DNA of 64,000 nucleotides from Geothrix terrae (GTDB lineage: Bacteria; Acidobacteriota; Holophagae; Holophagales; Holophagaceae). Shown one piece after another: positions 16,931-23,444 of the stretch. How positions within the stretch are numbered: the stretch's first letter is position 1; every line of letters starts with the position of its first letter. Position numbers and translations under genes: made by a program. Where the stretch lies: contig NZ_JAKZLA010000002.1 of assembly GCF_022808775.1 (NCBI RefSeq), forward strand, positions 558,001 through 622,000, given 5' to 3'. Below the pieces are notes generated by a model. It saw only the letters and a list, made by a program, of their open reading frames with translations. It was not told the origin of the DNA and did no database searches.

Positions 16931-17218
16931 TCAACCAATCGCGTCATTCCCGGCCTTCACCCGTTCATACCCAGTCAATCCGCCCAGCTGATGATGTCGG
17001 CAATAGGCCTGGAAGCCCTGGGACACTTCCTTGTCCCGCATGAGCACCTTGAATGCTCGAAGGAGGAGATCGCTTCGTGGGCTATCCAGAACCAGGTAGG
17101 AGTAGCTCAATTCCACATATGGCGTGAAGTTTCCTTGCTTGGCCTGCTCCATAGCTCGTTCCTCCCACGGGCGGAGCGGTTGCTCAGCGTGAGGCCTTCT
17201 ACCTGGGCGAGACCACAT
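16931..17218 (-). CDS. Small unknown protein downstream of repeat protein
   Basis: A 95-residue frame that overlaps the 3' end of the gene at 17199 by 20 bases, as an operon partner would. A second in-frame ATG at 17152 gives a 73-residue product starting MEQAKQGNFTPYVEL. The opposite strand also has an open frame here, so coding is likely but not secure. I recognise no family. Confidence 0.4.
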   Translation of the reverse strand: MWSRPGRRPHAEQPLRPWEERAMEQAKQGNFTPYVELSYSYLVLDSPRSDLLLRAFKVLMRDKEVSQGFQAYCRHHQLGGLTGYERVKAGNDAIG

Positions 17219-17825
17219 TAAGGACCCCTTGTACAGCGGTGGCGCGAAATGATGGGCACCCGTGGGCTACAAGTCGGCCTCGGATCTGGGAATTCAATCC
17301 GAGGCCAACCAATTTCGGGCAGTCGATGACCAGGACATCTCCGAGGTAATGGGTTTCCAGGCCGTCTGGGAGTTGTCGTAGGGACCCGCACCGCTCGACG
17401 CGGATGTGGCCAAACACCGAGGTGAGCCCCCTTCCGAGGTCCAGGAGCCTGGGACAGTCAGAGATCCGAGAATCTCCGCGAAGGACAAGGTACGGAGGAA
17501 TGCGGCGAATCTCGGAGTCATCTTGGATGAGCAGCCTTCCTGCTGGGCCGATCCAACGGGTGAACTGAGCCCACTGATCAACTCTTTGAAGAAACCTCAG
17601 GGCCAGTCTTCGATCCTGGAACTGGAGCGCTATGGATAGAGGGTGGATGTCGAATCTCGTGAGGAGGTTCTGGATGCTGTCCCGTGAAAGGTTTCGGGGT
17701 AGTAAATGAGCGAGAAGAGCCACTCGGTAGGGGACATGGGGTTCCTCCCGGAGGATGACCGCGAGGGCTTCCAGGGGTGTCGAGCCCTTCCGGAGAAGAT
17801 GGCGGTACAGACGGTCCTCGTTCAT
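17199..17825 (-). CDS. Protein with leucine-rich/beta-helical repeats
   Basis: A protein of about 208 residues starting MNEDRLYRHLLRK. The N-terminal half is helical; the C-terminal half has repeats of the type L-x-V-x-G-x-L-x-I-x-x-C-P-x-L-x-x-L, for instance ISDCPRLLDLG, VERCGSLRQLPDGL and VIDCPKLVGLGL, spaced about 22-25 residues apart. Such repeats form a solenoid used for binding. The frame is open back to a TTG at 17948, but that part is only Pro/Ala/Gly-rich. No signal peptide is present, so it should act in the cytoplasm. Confidence 0.6.
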   Translation of the reverse strand: MNEDRLYRHLLRKGSTPLEALAVILREEPHVPYRVALLAHLLPRNLSRDSIQNLLTRFDIHPLSIALQFQDRRLALRFLQRVDQWAQFTRWIGPAGRLLIQDDSEIRRIPPYLVLRGDSRISDCPRLLDLGRGLTSVFGHIRVERCGSLRQLPDGLETHYLGDVLVIDCPKLVGLGLNSQIRGRLVAHGCPSFRATAVQGVLNVVSPR

Positions 17826-17966
17826 ACCTGTGAATCGGCCCTCAGGTGGTGGATTGCTGCCATCCAAAACGGGCTCAGGGGCGCTCTGGGGCGCCCCTGA
17901 GGGGTTTGGGTCGGGCTGGGGGGCTCGGACAGGTCTATTGGGAACCAAGGTGGCGCCCCTATCGAG

Positions 17967-18560
17967 CTACACCTTCACCTTTTCGGGTTTGACATTCTCT
18001 TCCAGTCGGAAGCGGAGGGTGCCATCCTCCCGGCGACCCAGCTCCTGTTCGTACTTGATGAGGGTGCGGGTGAGGGCGTCCCGCTGCTCGGTGAGCTGGG
18101 TGATGAGCAGGTCCACCATCTCCTCGGCGGGGGCCTTCGGGTTAAAGAGGCTCACCACGCGGGCCTTCGCACGATCATGGAGACCCGTTCGAGCAGCCTT
18201 GGCCTTCTTCCACCTCGGGATCAGTTTGAGCGCCGCACTCTCCTCGGCGGCCTTCTTGATGACATCCACCAGGGTCCAGCCGTTCTCCCAGGCCAGCTTC
18301 ACGAAGCCCGGCTGGAGTTCGTCCTTCAGGATGTCCTCCGCGTTCGGGTACTTCAGCACCCGGTTGGCCGCCTTCGTGGCCACGATCCGGGCGAGCCGAT
18401 TATCCTTTGTGTCCTCGCTCCCCTCGAAGAGGTAGTAGGAGATCTCGACCTTCTTCCCGGGCTTGGTCACCAACAGCAGGGGCGTCCGCTTCTCCGGGGC
18501 CGTGTTGGGGGCTTTGGGTGCCAGGTCCTTCTTGGGGCTGATGGGCTGGGTGATGGCCAT
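17967..18560 (-). CDS. Unknown protein with shared PNAE domain (copy 1)
   Basis: A 197-residue cytoplasmic protein. ATG 18560 is chosen for its GGAGG ribosome site 8 bases upstream. Residues 27-110 (PLLLVTKPGKK, YLFEG, YPNAEDIL, WTLVDVIKKA) align by eye with a segment of the neighbouring gene product (18894-20189). The last 60 residues are a charged helix ending in RREDGTLRFRLEENVKP, which also has a counterpart there. The family is unknown to me. It is read in the same direction as the paralogue, with about 330 bases and a terminator between them. Confidence 0.7.
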   Translation of the reverse strand: MAITQPISPKKDLAPKAPNTAPEKRTPLLLVTKPGKKVEISYYLFEGSEDTKDNRLARIVATKAANRVLKYPNAEDILKDELQPGFVKLAWENGWTLVDVIKKAAEESAALKLIPRWKKAKAARTGLHDRAKARVVSLFNPKAPAEEMVDLLITQLTEQRDALTRTLIKYEQELGRREDGTLRFRLEENVKPEKVKV

Positions 18561-18854
18561 GATTCGATCCTCCAGGTTGCTTGGGCGATCTGCCCAAGGA
18601 GATGGGGAAGCCCTGCTCTCCCCTACCTGGATATTCACGTCGCCTCACAGTCCTGGCACGCCGTGACCTGCGGAATCCCGCGTCAAACCTATCTTTCAGC
18701 AAGCTACCTGCGTGTGAACCAGATGGTTGGCCCACTGAACCCCGAAAGGAATTTAGTCCGCATATATCGGGCGTTGGGCCAGTATCCATATGCTTGATGG
18801 CCTCGCGTCCAAGCCGGATTGGATCTGGCCTTCCCAACCGCACTAAAATCAAGG
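18561..18854. other. Leader region of PNAE copy 1
   Basis: About 290 bases with no gene that I can support. It follows the terminator of the upstream gene and must contain the promoter for the gene at 17967-18560. Confidence 0.4.
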
Positions 18855-18884
18855 CTGTCCGTAGTCTCCGTAGACTACGGACAG
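18855..18884 (-). terminator. Rho-independent-type terminator
   Basis: CTGTCCGTAGTC (18855-18866) and GACTACGGACAG (18873-18884) form a perfect 12-bp stem with a 6-base loop. On the minus strand it begins about 10 bases after the stop at 18894 and is followed by a short run of T. Confidence 0.75.
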
Positions 18885-18893
18885 GCCGGGCTT

Positions 18894-20189
18894 TCAATTT
18901 GAACGCGGTTTGTTTTTCGGCCACCGCTGGCGGATCTTCCCCGATTCATCGCGTTCATTCGCCCTCTCCCAGGCCTCGGCCTGCTCAATGGCCTTCTCCA
19001 AGTTCCGCATGAGGTGTTGAAGGCGCTCGGCCAACTCCCTCGGTGTTTTACCGGGTTCCAGGTTGATCAGGACCTGGGCGAGCTCCTCAACTTCGCGTTG
19101 ATCAATGCTCTTCCTCCTCGGCTTTGAGGAGGACGCCGGGTCCTCCGAACTTAGCCTCTGAGCCTCCTTGACGACTGCGACCATGGCCCATGGCTTTGCT
19201 GACTCAATGAATGCCCGAGGAATTTTGGAGATCTCCGACTGAGCCAAGAACCATTCGGCATTCGGCTGATCTAAGACTGTCATCGCAAGACGGAGAGCCC
19301 GCTGTGATAACTGGGCTTTCGGGTTGGTGTTGCCCTCGAATTGGAAGAAGCGCTTCTTTGATGCGAGAGCCCTCCCATCCTTGTCATTGACCACGAGGAG
19401 AAGGGGCGGGCGACCTGAAGCCCTCCCCTTGGAATCAGAATCAGAGGCTCCCTTCGCTGCCGACTTGGTCTCAACTTGCGCCAGTTTTTCCTCTGGCACT
19501 TTCCTCTTCCCAACAAGGGGTAGGGTTGGTTCCCAATCCGTGATGGCAAGGTGAACCGGAGTGCACTCCCATGGAATTCGCTTCTTCCCCGTGCTCTCAC
19601 GGATGATCAATTCCAAGTGGTCCTTGTCGGGTCGCTCCTGTCCCAATTGCCATGCGGAGTGCTGAAGCTCTCCGGCGAGGCTCATTACCTTCCGCGCTTC
19701 CTTCTGGTCGAAATACCGAAGGGAGGGTTCAGCCCCCTCATCTCTCCTCCCTTCCTCCTCCAGCATCAAGTGGGCAAGGTTGAATGAATGGACTTGATCG
19801 AGATGGGTTTCAAGATCTTCCATAGATCCTTTCCACCTTGAACGAAGGGGACTTTCCCCTCCTTCCTCCTTCTTCCCCTTCGGTGCTTTCTTGCAATGAG
19901 ACAGGGCAAATGCACGGGTCCCAGGGGCATCACCGGACACCTCAGAGATGAGCCTTGATAGAGGCTTGAGCACAATGCTGTTTTCCGGGCGTGTTCGGGA
20001 GCTTGGTTTAGGAGGATCCTCCAAAAGATTGATCAGGTGGCGATCGACTCCGGAGCCTTCCAAAACGCCTTGAGCCAACTCATCCGAGAGTTGGCCGAAT
20101 GTCCTGAAGGTTGTCGAAATGGAATCCATAAAGAGGTTTTCGACTAGGGTGCCCACGGACATCTCCAACTTGTTGCATAGACGATACAT
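18894..20189 (-). CDS. Unknown protein with shared PNAE domain (copy 2)
   Basis: A protein of about 431 residues from ATG 20189 (TTG 20201 and ATG 20162 are alternatives; none has a good ribosome site). The C-terminal part holds PPLLLVVNDKDG, RFFQFEG, DQPNAEWFL and WAMVAVVKEA (residues about 261-346), which line up with the smaller neighbour at 17967-18560. The end, a long charged helix with RANERDESGKIRQRW, also resembles that neighbour. The N-terminal 250 residues are extra and contain Lys/Glu-rich low-complexity stretches. No membrane segment or known motif is present. Confidence 0.65.
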   Translation of the reverse strand: MYRLCNKLEMSVGTLVENLFMDSISTTFRTFGQLSDELAQGVLEGSGVDRHLINLLEDPPKPSSRTRPENSIVLKPLSRLISEVSGDAPGTRAFALSHCKKAPKGKKEEGGESPLRSRWKGSMEDLETHLDQVHSFNLAHLMLEEEGRRDEGAEPSLRYFDQKEARKVMSLAGELQHSAWQLGQERPDKDHLELIIRESTGKKRIPWECTPVHLAITDWEPTLPLVGKRKVPEEKLAQVETKSAAKGASDSDSKGRASGRPPLLLVVNDKDGRALASKKRFFQFEGNTNPKAQLSQRALRLAMTVLDQPNAEWFLAQSEISKIPRAFIESAKPWAMVAVVKEAQRLSSEDPASSSKPRRKSIDQREVEELAQVLINLEPGKTPRELAERLQHLMRNLEKAIEQAEAWERANERDESGKIRQRWPKNKPRSN

Positions 20190-20340
20190 TAATCTGATCA
20201 ATTTTATGCATTAATTTTGCAATGAGCTACGCCACTTAGCAAATAACGACGCAATCTTTTATGACGCGCCAAGAGATTTAGGATCTTGTGGCGAATCCAG
20301 GGAATCCTTCGCATTTGCCAAGCCAGTCAGGACGCGGGTT

Positions 20341-20384
20341 GGAGCCCCGACCTGGTACCAGATTTGGACCAAAAACGGGGCTCC
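20341..20384 (-). promoter_or_regulatory. Inverted repeat at inner edge of element-borne clpA segment
   Basis: GGAGCCCCG (20341-20349) and CGGGGCTCC (20376-20384) are perfect 9-bp inverted repeats, 26 bases apart, spanning the point where similarity to the left copy ends. It lies 40-80 bases after the stop of the hybrid clpA and may end its transcript, or mark how the segment was captured. Confidence 0.45.
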
Positions 20385-20440
20385 TCCGCCAGCTCCGGAT
20401 CCGGAAAGACCAGGGCCTTCGTCAGCCGAAAGACAGGCAC
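20382..20440 (-). pseudogene. aat: 5' fragment of aat carried by the element
   Basis: The first 20 codons of aat (GTG start, [20 protein letters not shown]) lie after the clpA stop exactly as at the left end, then similarity stops and unrelated sequence follows. It can make no enzyme. Its presence shows that the element captured more than just the clpA 3' end. Confidence 0.85.
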
Positions 20441-22674
20441 AGCCGGCCGTCCTGGAGGTCCACGGTGGCCTTTCCGCCCTGGGCCAGGGGTCCGAACAGG
20501 AGGGCCTCGGCGAGGGGGCGGCGCAGCTCGCGCTCGATGAGCCGCGCCATGGGCCGAGCCCCGAAGGCCGGATCGTAGCCCTTCTCCGCCAGCCAAGCCC
20601 GGGCCTTCGCGGTGCAGGCGAGGGTCACGCCCTTCTCGGTGAGCTGGGTCTCCAATTCGCGCAGGTGCTTGTCGGCCACGCGCTCCATCTCGGCGCGGCC
20701 CAGAGGCGCGAACTGAAGGAGGGCGTCGAGGCGGTTGCGGAACTCGGGGCTGAAGGCCTTCTCCAGGGCGCCGGTGGCCGTCTTCCGGGCCCCGGCCTCC
20801 GCGAAGCCCACCTGACGGACCGACAGCTCCCGGGCGCCGACGTTGGTGGTCATCACCAGCACCGTGTGGCGGAAGTCCGCGCTGCGCCCGTGGCTGTCCG
20901 TGAGCGACGCATGGTCCATGACCTGGAGCAGGATGCCGAAGAGGTCCGGGTGGGCCTTCTCCAGCTCGTCCAGCAGCAGCACCGCATGGGGCTGCTTCCG
21001 CACAGCGTCCGTGAGCAGGCCGCCCTCCTCGTAGCCGACATACCCGGGCGGTGCGCCGATGAGCCGGGCCACGGCGTGCTTCTCCTGGTACTCGCTCATG
21101 TCGAAGCGCAGGAACGCGATGCCCAGGGCCTTGGCCAGTTGCTTGGCCAGCTCCGTCTTGCCCACGCCCGTGGGCCCCGCGAAGAGGAAGCAGCCCATGG
21201 GCTTCAGGGGATCCCGCAGGCCAGAGCGGGCCAGCTTGATGGCGCCGGCAACGGTCTCACAAGCGGCGTCCTGGCCGAAGATCTGCGCCCGGAGCTGCGC
21301 TTCGAGGGTCTGCAAGGCCTCACGGTCGTCCGCACTCACCGAGTTGACGGGCACCCGCGCCATGCGGGCCACCACGGCCTCGACTTCGGCCGGGCCCACC
21401 TGCTTCGCTCGCGCCTTCTTCGGCAGCAGCTTCTGGGCGGCGCCGGCCTCGTCCACCACGTCCAGGGCGCTGTCCGGGAGCTTGCGGTCTGTGAGGTGCT
21501 TGGACGCCAGGCGCACGGCGGCTTCCAGGGCCTCGTTCGAGTAGGTCACGCCGTGGTGCGATTCGTAGGCCGACTTCAGGCCCTGGAGAACGCCCAGGGC
21601 ATCTTCTGCGGAGGGCTCATTCACCTCCACCACCTGGAAGCGCCGGGAGAGGGCGCGGTCGCGATCCAGGGAACCCTTCAGATCCTGGAAGGTCGTGGCG
21701 CCGATGCAGCGCAGCTCGCCCGAAGCGAGGGCGGGCTTCAGCAGGTTGGCGGCATCCATGGCGCCGCCGCTGGTGGCCCCCGCACCCACCAGGGTGTGCA
21801 GCTCGTCCACGAAGAGGATGGCGCCGGGTTCGTCGGCCAGGGCCTTCAGCACGGCCTTGAGGCGCTCTTCGAAGTCGCCCCGGTAGCGGCTGCCGGCCAG
21901 CAGGGCGCCCAGGTCCAGGGCGAAGATGCGGGCCGCCTTGAGGGGTTCCGGCACCTTCTTCTCGTGGATGCGGCGGGCCAGGCCCTCCACGATGGCGGTC
22001 TTGCCCACACCGGGCTCGCCCACCAGCAGGGGGTTGTTCTTGCGGCGCCGGCAGAGGACCTGCGCCATGCGCGTGATCTCGGCGTCGCGGCCCACCAGGG
22101 GATCCAGCCGCCCCGCCGCGGCCCGGGCCACCAGGTCCGTGGCGTAGGCCTCCAGAGGGTTCTCGGCCACGGTGCCCTCATCTTCCTCCACTTCCTCCGC
22201 CCGCTTCTTCGCCGGTGCCTTGGCCTTGGAAGCCGCGGGCCCGTGGCTCAGCACCTTCAGCAGGGCCAGCCGCTTCACGCCGTGCTTCTCCAGCAGGTGG
22301 CGGGCGTGGCTGGCCTCCTCCTCCAGGAAGGCCGGCAGCAGCTCGCCGCCGCGGACCTCCTTCCGGCCCGAGCTGAAGGCGTGGACCAGGGCCCGCTCCA
22401 CCACCCGCACGAAGCCCAGGGTGCTGTGGGGCTGGACCTCCTCGCCCTCGGGCACCGGCTCGAACAGGCGCTCCAGGGCGGCCTCCAGGTCGCGGCGAAG
22501 GGCGTCCAGCTTCACGCCACAGCCCTTCAGCGCCCGGGCCGCGTGGGGATCATCCAGCAGGGCCAGCAGCAGGTGCTCCAGGGCCACATCCTCGTGGCGC
22601 CGCGCCTTGGCCAGCTCGAAGGCCCGCTGGAAGCCCTGGTTCAGGTCCGCACTGATCTGAGGAGATTCAGGCAT
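20422..22674 (-). CDS. clpA: ClpA ATPase of the ClpAP protease, hybrid gene
   Basis: A full-length 750-residue ClpA, which unfolds substrates and threads them into ClpP. It has the N-terminal Clp repeat domain (1-145), an Ala/Lys/Glu-rich linker, AAA+ module 1 with GEPGVGKT and [12 protein letters not shown], and module 2 with GPTGVGKT and [12 protein letters not shown]. Codons up to the QEKH region come from the host; the rest (20422-21088) is element-borne. It starts inside the clpS 3' end (8-base overlap), giving the usual clpS-clpA order. The junction leaves no frameshift, so the host keeps ClpA despite the insertion. Confidence 0.95.
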   Translation of the reverse strand: MPESPQISADLNQGFQRAFELAKARRHEDVALEHLLLALLDDPHAARALKGCGVKLDALRRDLEAALERLFEPVPEGEEVQPHSTLGFVRVVERALVHAFSSGRKEVRGGELLPAFLEEEASHARHLLEKHGVKRLALLKVLSHGPAASKAKAPAKKRAEEVEEDEGTVAENPLEAYATDLVARAAAGRLDPLVGRDAEITRMAQVLCRRRKNNPLLVGEPGVGKTAIVEGLARRIHEKKVPEPLKAARIFALDLGALLAGSRYRGDFEERLKAVLKALADEPGAILFVDELHTLVGAGATSGGAMDAANLLKPALASGELRCIGATTFQDLKGSLDRDRALSRRFQVVEVNEPSAEDALGVLQGLKSAYESHHGVTYSNEALEAAVRLASKHLTDRKLPDSALDVVDEAGAAQKLLPKKARAKQVGPAEVEAVVARMARVPVNSVSADDREALQTLEAQLRAQIFGQDAACETVAGAIKLARSGLRDPLKPMGCFLFAGPTGVGKTELAKQLAKALGIAFLRFDMSEYQEKHAVARLIGAPPGYVGYEEGGLLTDAVRKQPHAVLLLDELEKAHPDLFGILLQVMDHASLTDSHGRSADFRHTVLVMTTNVGARELSVRQVGFAEAGARKTATGALEKAFSPEFRNRLDALLQFAPLGRAEMERVADKHLRELETQLTEKGVTLACTAKARAWLAEKGYDPAFGARPMARLIERELRRPLAEALLFGPLAQGGKATVDLQDGRLCLSFG
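21076..21088. other. Right attachment-site core (attR)
   Basis: GTGCTTCTCCTGG, identical to 3269-3281. To its right the sequence is host clpA 5' part; to its left is the element-borne clpA 3' part. Confidence 0.7.
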
Positions 22675-22984
22675 CCTCGGCCTCCACGGTGAGCAGCAGG
22701 GGGAAGCCCTCGCGCTCGGCCAGCTGGCGGCCGCGCTCGGCGCGGGTCTCGGCCACGTCCCTGGTGTAGACGCCCGCCACGCCCACGCCGGCCTTGTGCA
22801 CGGCCAGCATGATCACCGTGGCTTCGGCTTCCGGCTTGCGGAAGACCGTCTTCAGCAGCCACACCACGAACTCCTGGGTCGTGTAGTCGTCGTTGTGGAG
22901 GAGCACCTTCCACAGGCCGGGCTCCTTCACCTTCGCCCGCTGGCGGGTGAGAACCTGGCCCGCCTCCTTCGACTGCCTGGCCAT
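22667..22984 (-). CDS. clpS: ClpS adaptor
   Basis: A 105-residue ClpS, which hands N-degron substrates to ClpA. Typical features are WKVLLHNDDYTTQEFVVWLL and the VMLAVHKAGxGVAGVYTRDVAE region, seen here as IMLAVHKAGVGVAGVYT. ATG 22984 is preferred because GGAGG lies just upstream; the frame is open further but with non-conserved residues. It leads the clpS-clpA(-aat) operon. Confidence 0.95.
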   Translation of the reverse strand: MARQSKEAGQVLTRQRAKVKEPGLWKVLLHNDDYTTQEFVVWLLKTVFRKPEAEATVIMLAVHKAGVGVAGVYTRDVAETRAERGRQLAEREGFPLLLTVEAEDA

Positions 22985-23006
22985 GGATGACGCCTCCGCG
23001 TCCAGT

Positions 23007-23339
23007 CTAGGCGAAACGCACGAACCCGCCCCGGGCCAGCTCGCGGATGAACAGGGCCGCCCGGAAGCCGGCATCGGGCTCGCCGGGGTGGGCCTGGGCC
23101 ATGGCCTCCATCACCTGCGCCACGGTGCGTGTGCCATCGCAGGCCTGCCACAAGGCGGTGCCACGCGCATCCAGCTTCACGCGGAAGACGGGCTTCCGCA
23201 TCAGCTTCAGCAGCCAAGCCCAGCGCTGGGAGAGGACCTTCGGACGGAGCAGGATGAGGGTGCCGCCCTCGCCGGGTTCGGCGGCCAGGGCCTGGACCGG
23301 CACGAGGGCCAGGAAGGATTCATCGGGGAAGGGGTTCAT
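23007..23339 (-). CDS. PqqD-like protein
   Basis: A 110-residue protein whose C-terminal 70 residues resemble the PqqD peptide-chaperone fold: VFRVKLDARGTALWQACDGTRT, then AQVMEAMAQAHP and a final helix ELARGGFVRF. PqqD-type domains bind precursor peptides for radical-SAM enzymes, but no such enzyme or precursor is nearby. It ends 22 bases before the clpS start on the same strand and may be cotranscribed with it. Confidence 0.7.
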   Translation of the reverse strand: MNPFPDESFLALVPVQALAAEPGEGGTLILLRPKVLSQRWAWLLKLMRKPVFRVKLDARGTALWQACDGTRTVAQVMEAMAQAHPGEPDAGFRAALFIRELARGGFVRFA

Positions 23340-23368
23340 GCTCGGCCACTTTCAGACAGAACAGATGA

Positions 23369-23431
23369 ACCACGAAGACGGAAAGACCACGAAGAAAAGC
23401 TCATCCTTCGTGGTCTTCCTGTCTTCGTGGT
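23369..23431. repeat. Long hairpin of CACGAAG-type repeats
   Basis: Arms 23369-23394 and 23406-23431 pair at 24 of 26 positions around an 11-base loop. Each arm is itself built of two CCACGAAG units. It lies between the PqqD-like gene start and the OPT gene stop. Similar CACGAAG-rich palindromes are scattered in many genomes as intergenic repeats of unknown role; it could also stop transcription of the OPT gene. Confidence 0.75.
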
Positions 23432-23444
23432 GAACGTCAGTACC

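Larger units (their letters stand above)
3282..21088. mobile_element. Integrated element of about 17.8 kb in clpA
   Basis: The element is bounded by the 13-bp cores at 3269-3281 and 21076-21088 and carries two tyrosine recombinase genes. Its right end supplies a replacement for the displaced 3' third of clpA plus about 59 bp of aat, so insertion leaves a full-length hybrid clpA. Known elements use this strategy in tRNA genes and in genes such as icd and prfC; a clpA target is not one I know. Cargo includes a TGT/DpdA-like enzyme, a methyltransferase with McrBC-like genes, regulators and unknown genes. No conjugation or phage structural genes were seen, so transfer would need help. Base composition is uneven, with an AT-rich core at about 11.1-16.1 kb, which suggests a mosaic. 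Confidence 0.85.
20382..21088. repeat. Right copy of 707-bp direct repeat
   Basis: Partner of 2575-3281, same length, with scattered substitutions. This copy is joined in frame to the host clpA 5' part at the attachment core and so completes the gene. Confidence 0.9.

Noticed and set aside
3282-21088. Prophage interpretation of the element
   Set aside because: No capsid, terminase, portal, tail or lysis gene could be recognised.
3282-21088. Integrative conjugative element interpretation
   Set aside because: No relaxase, coupling protein or type IV secretion gene is present; at most it is mobilisable.
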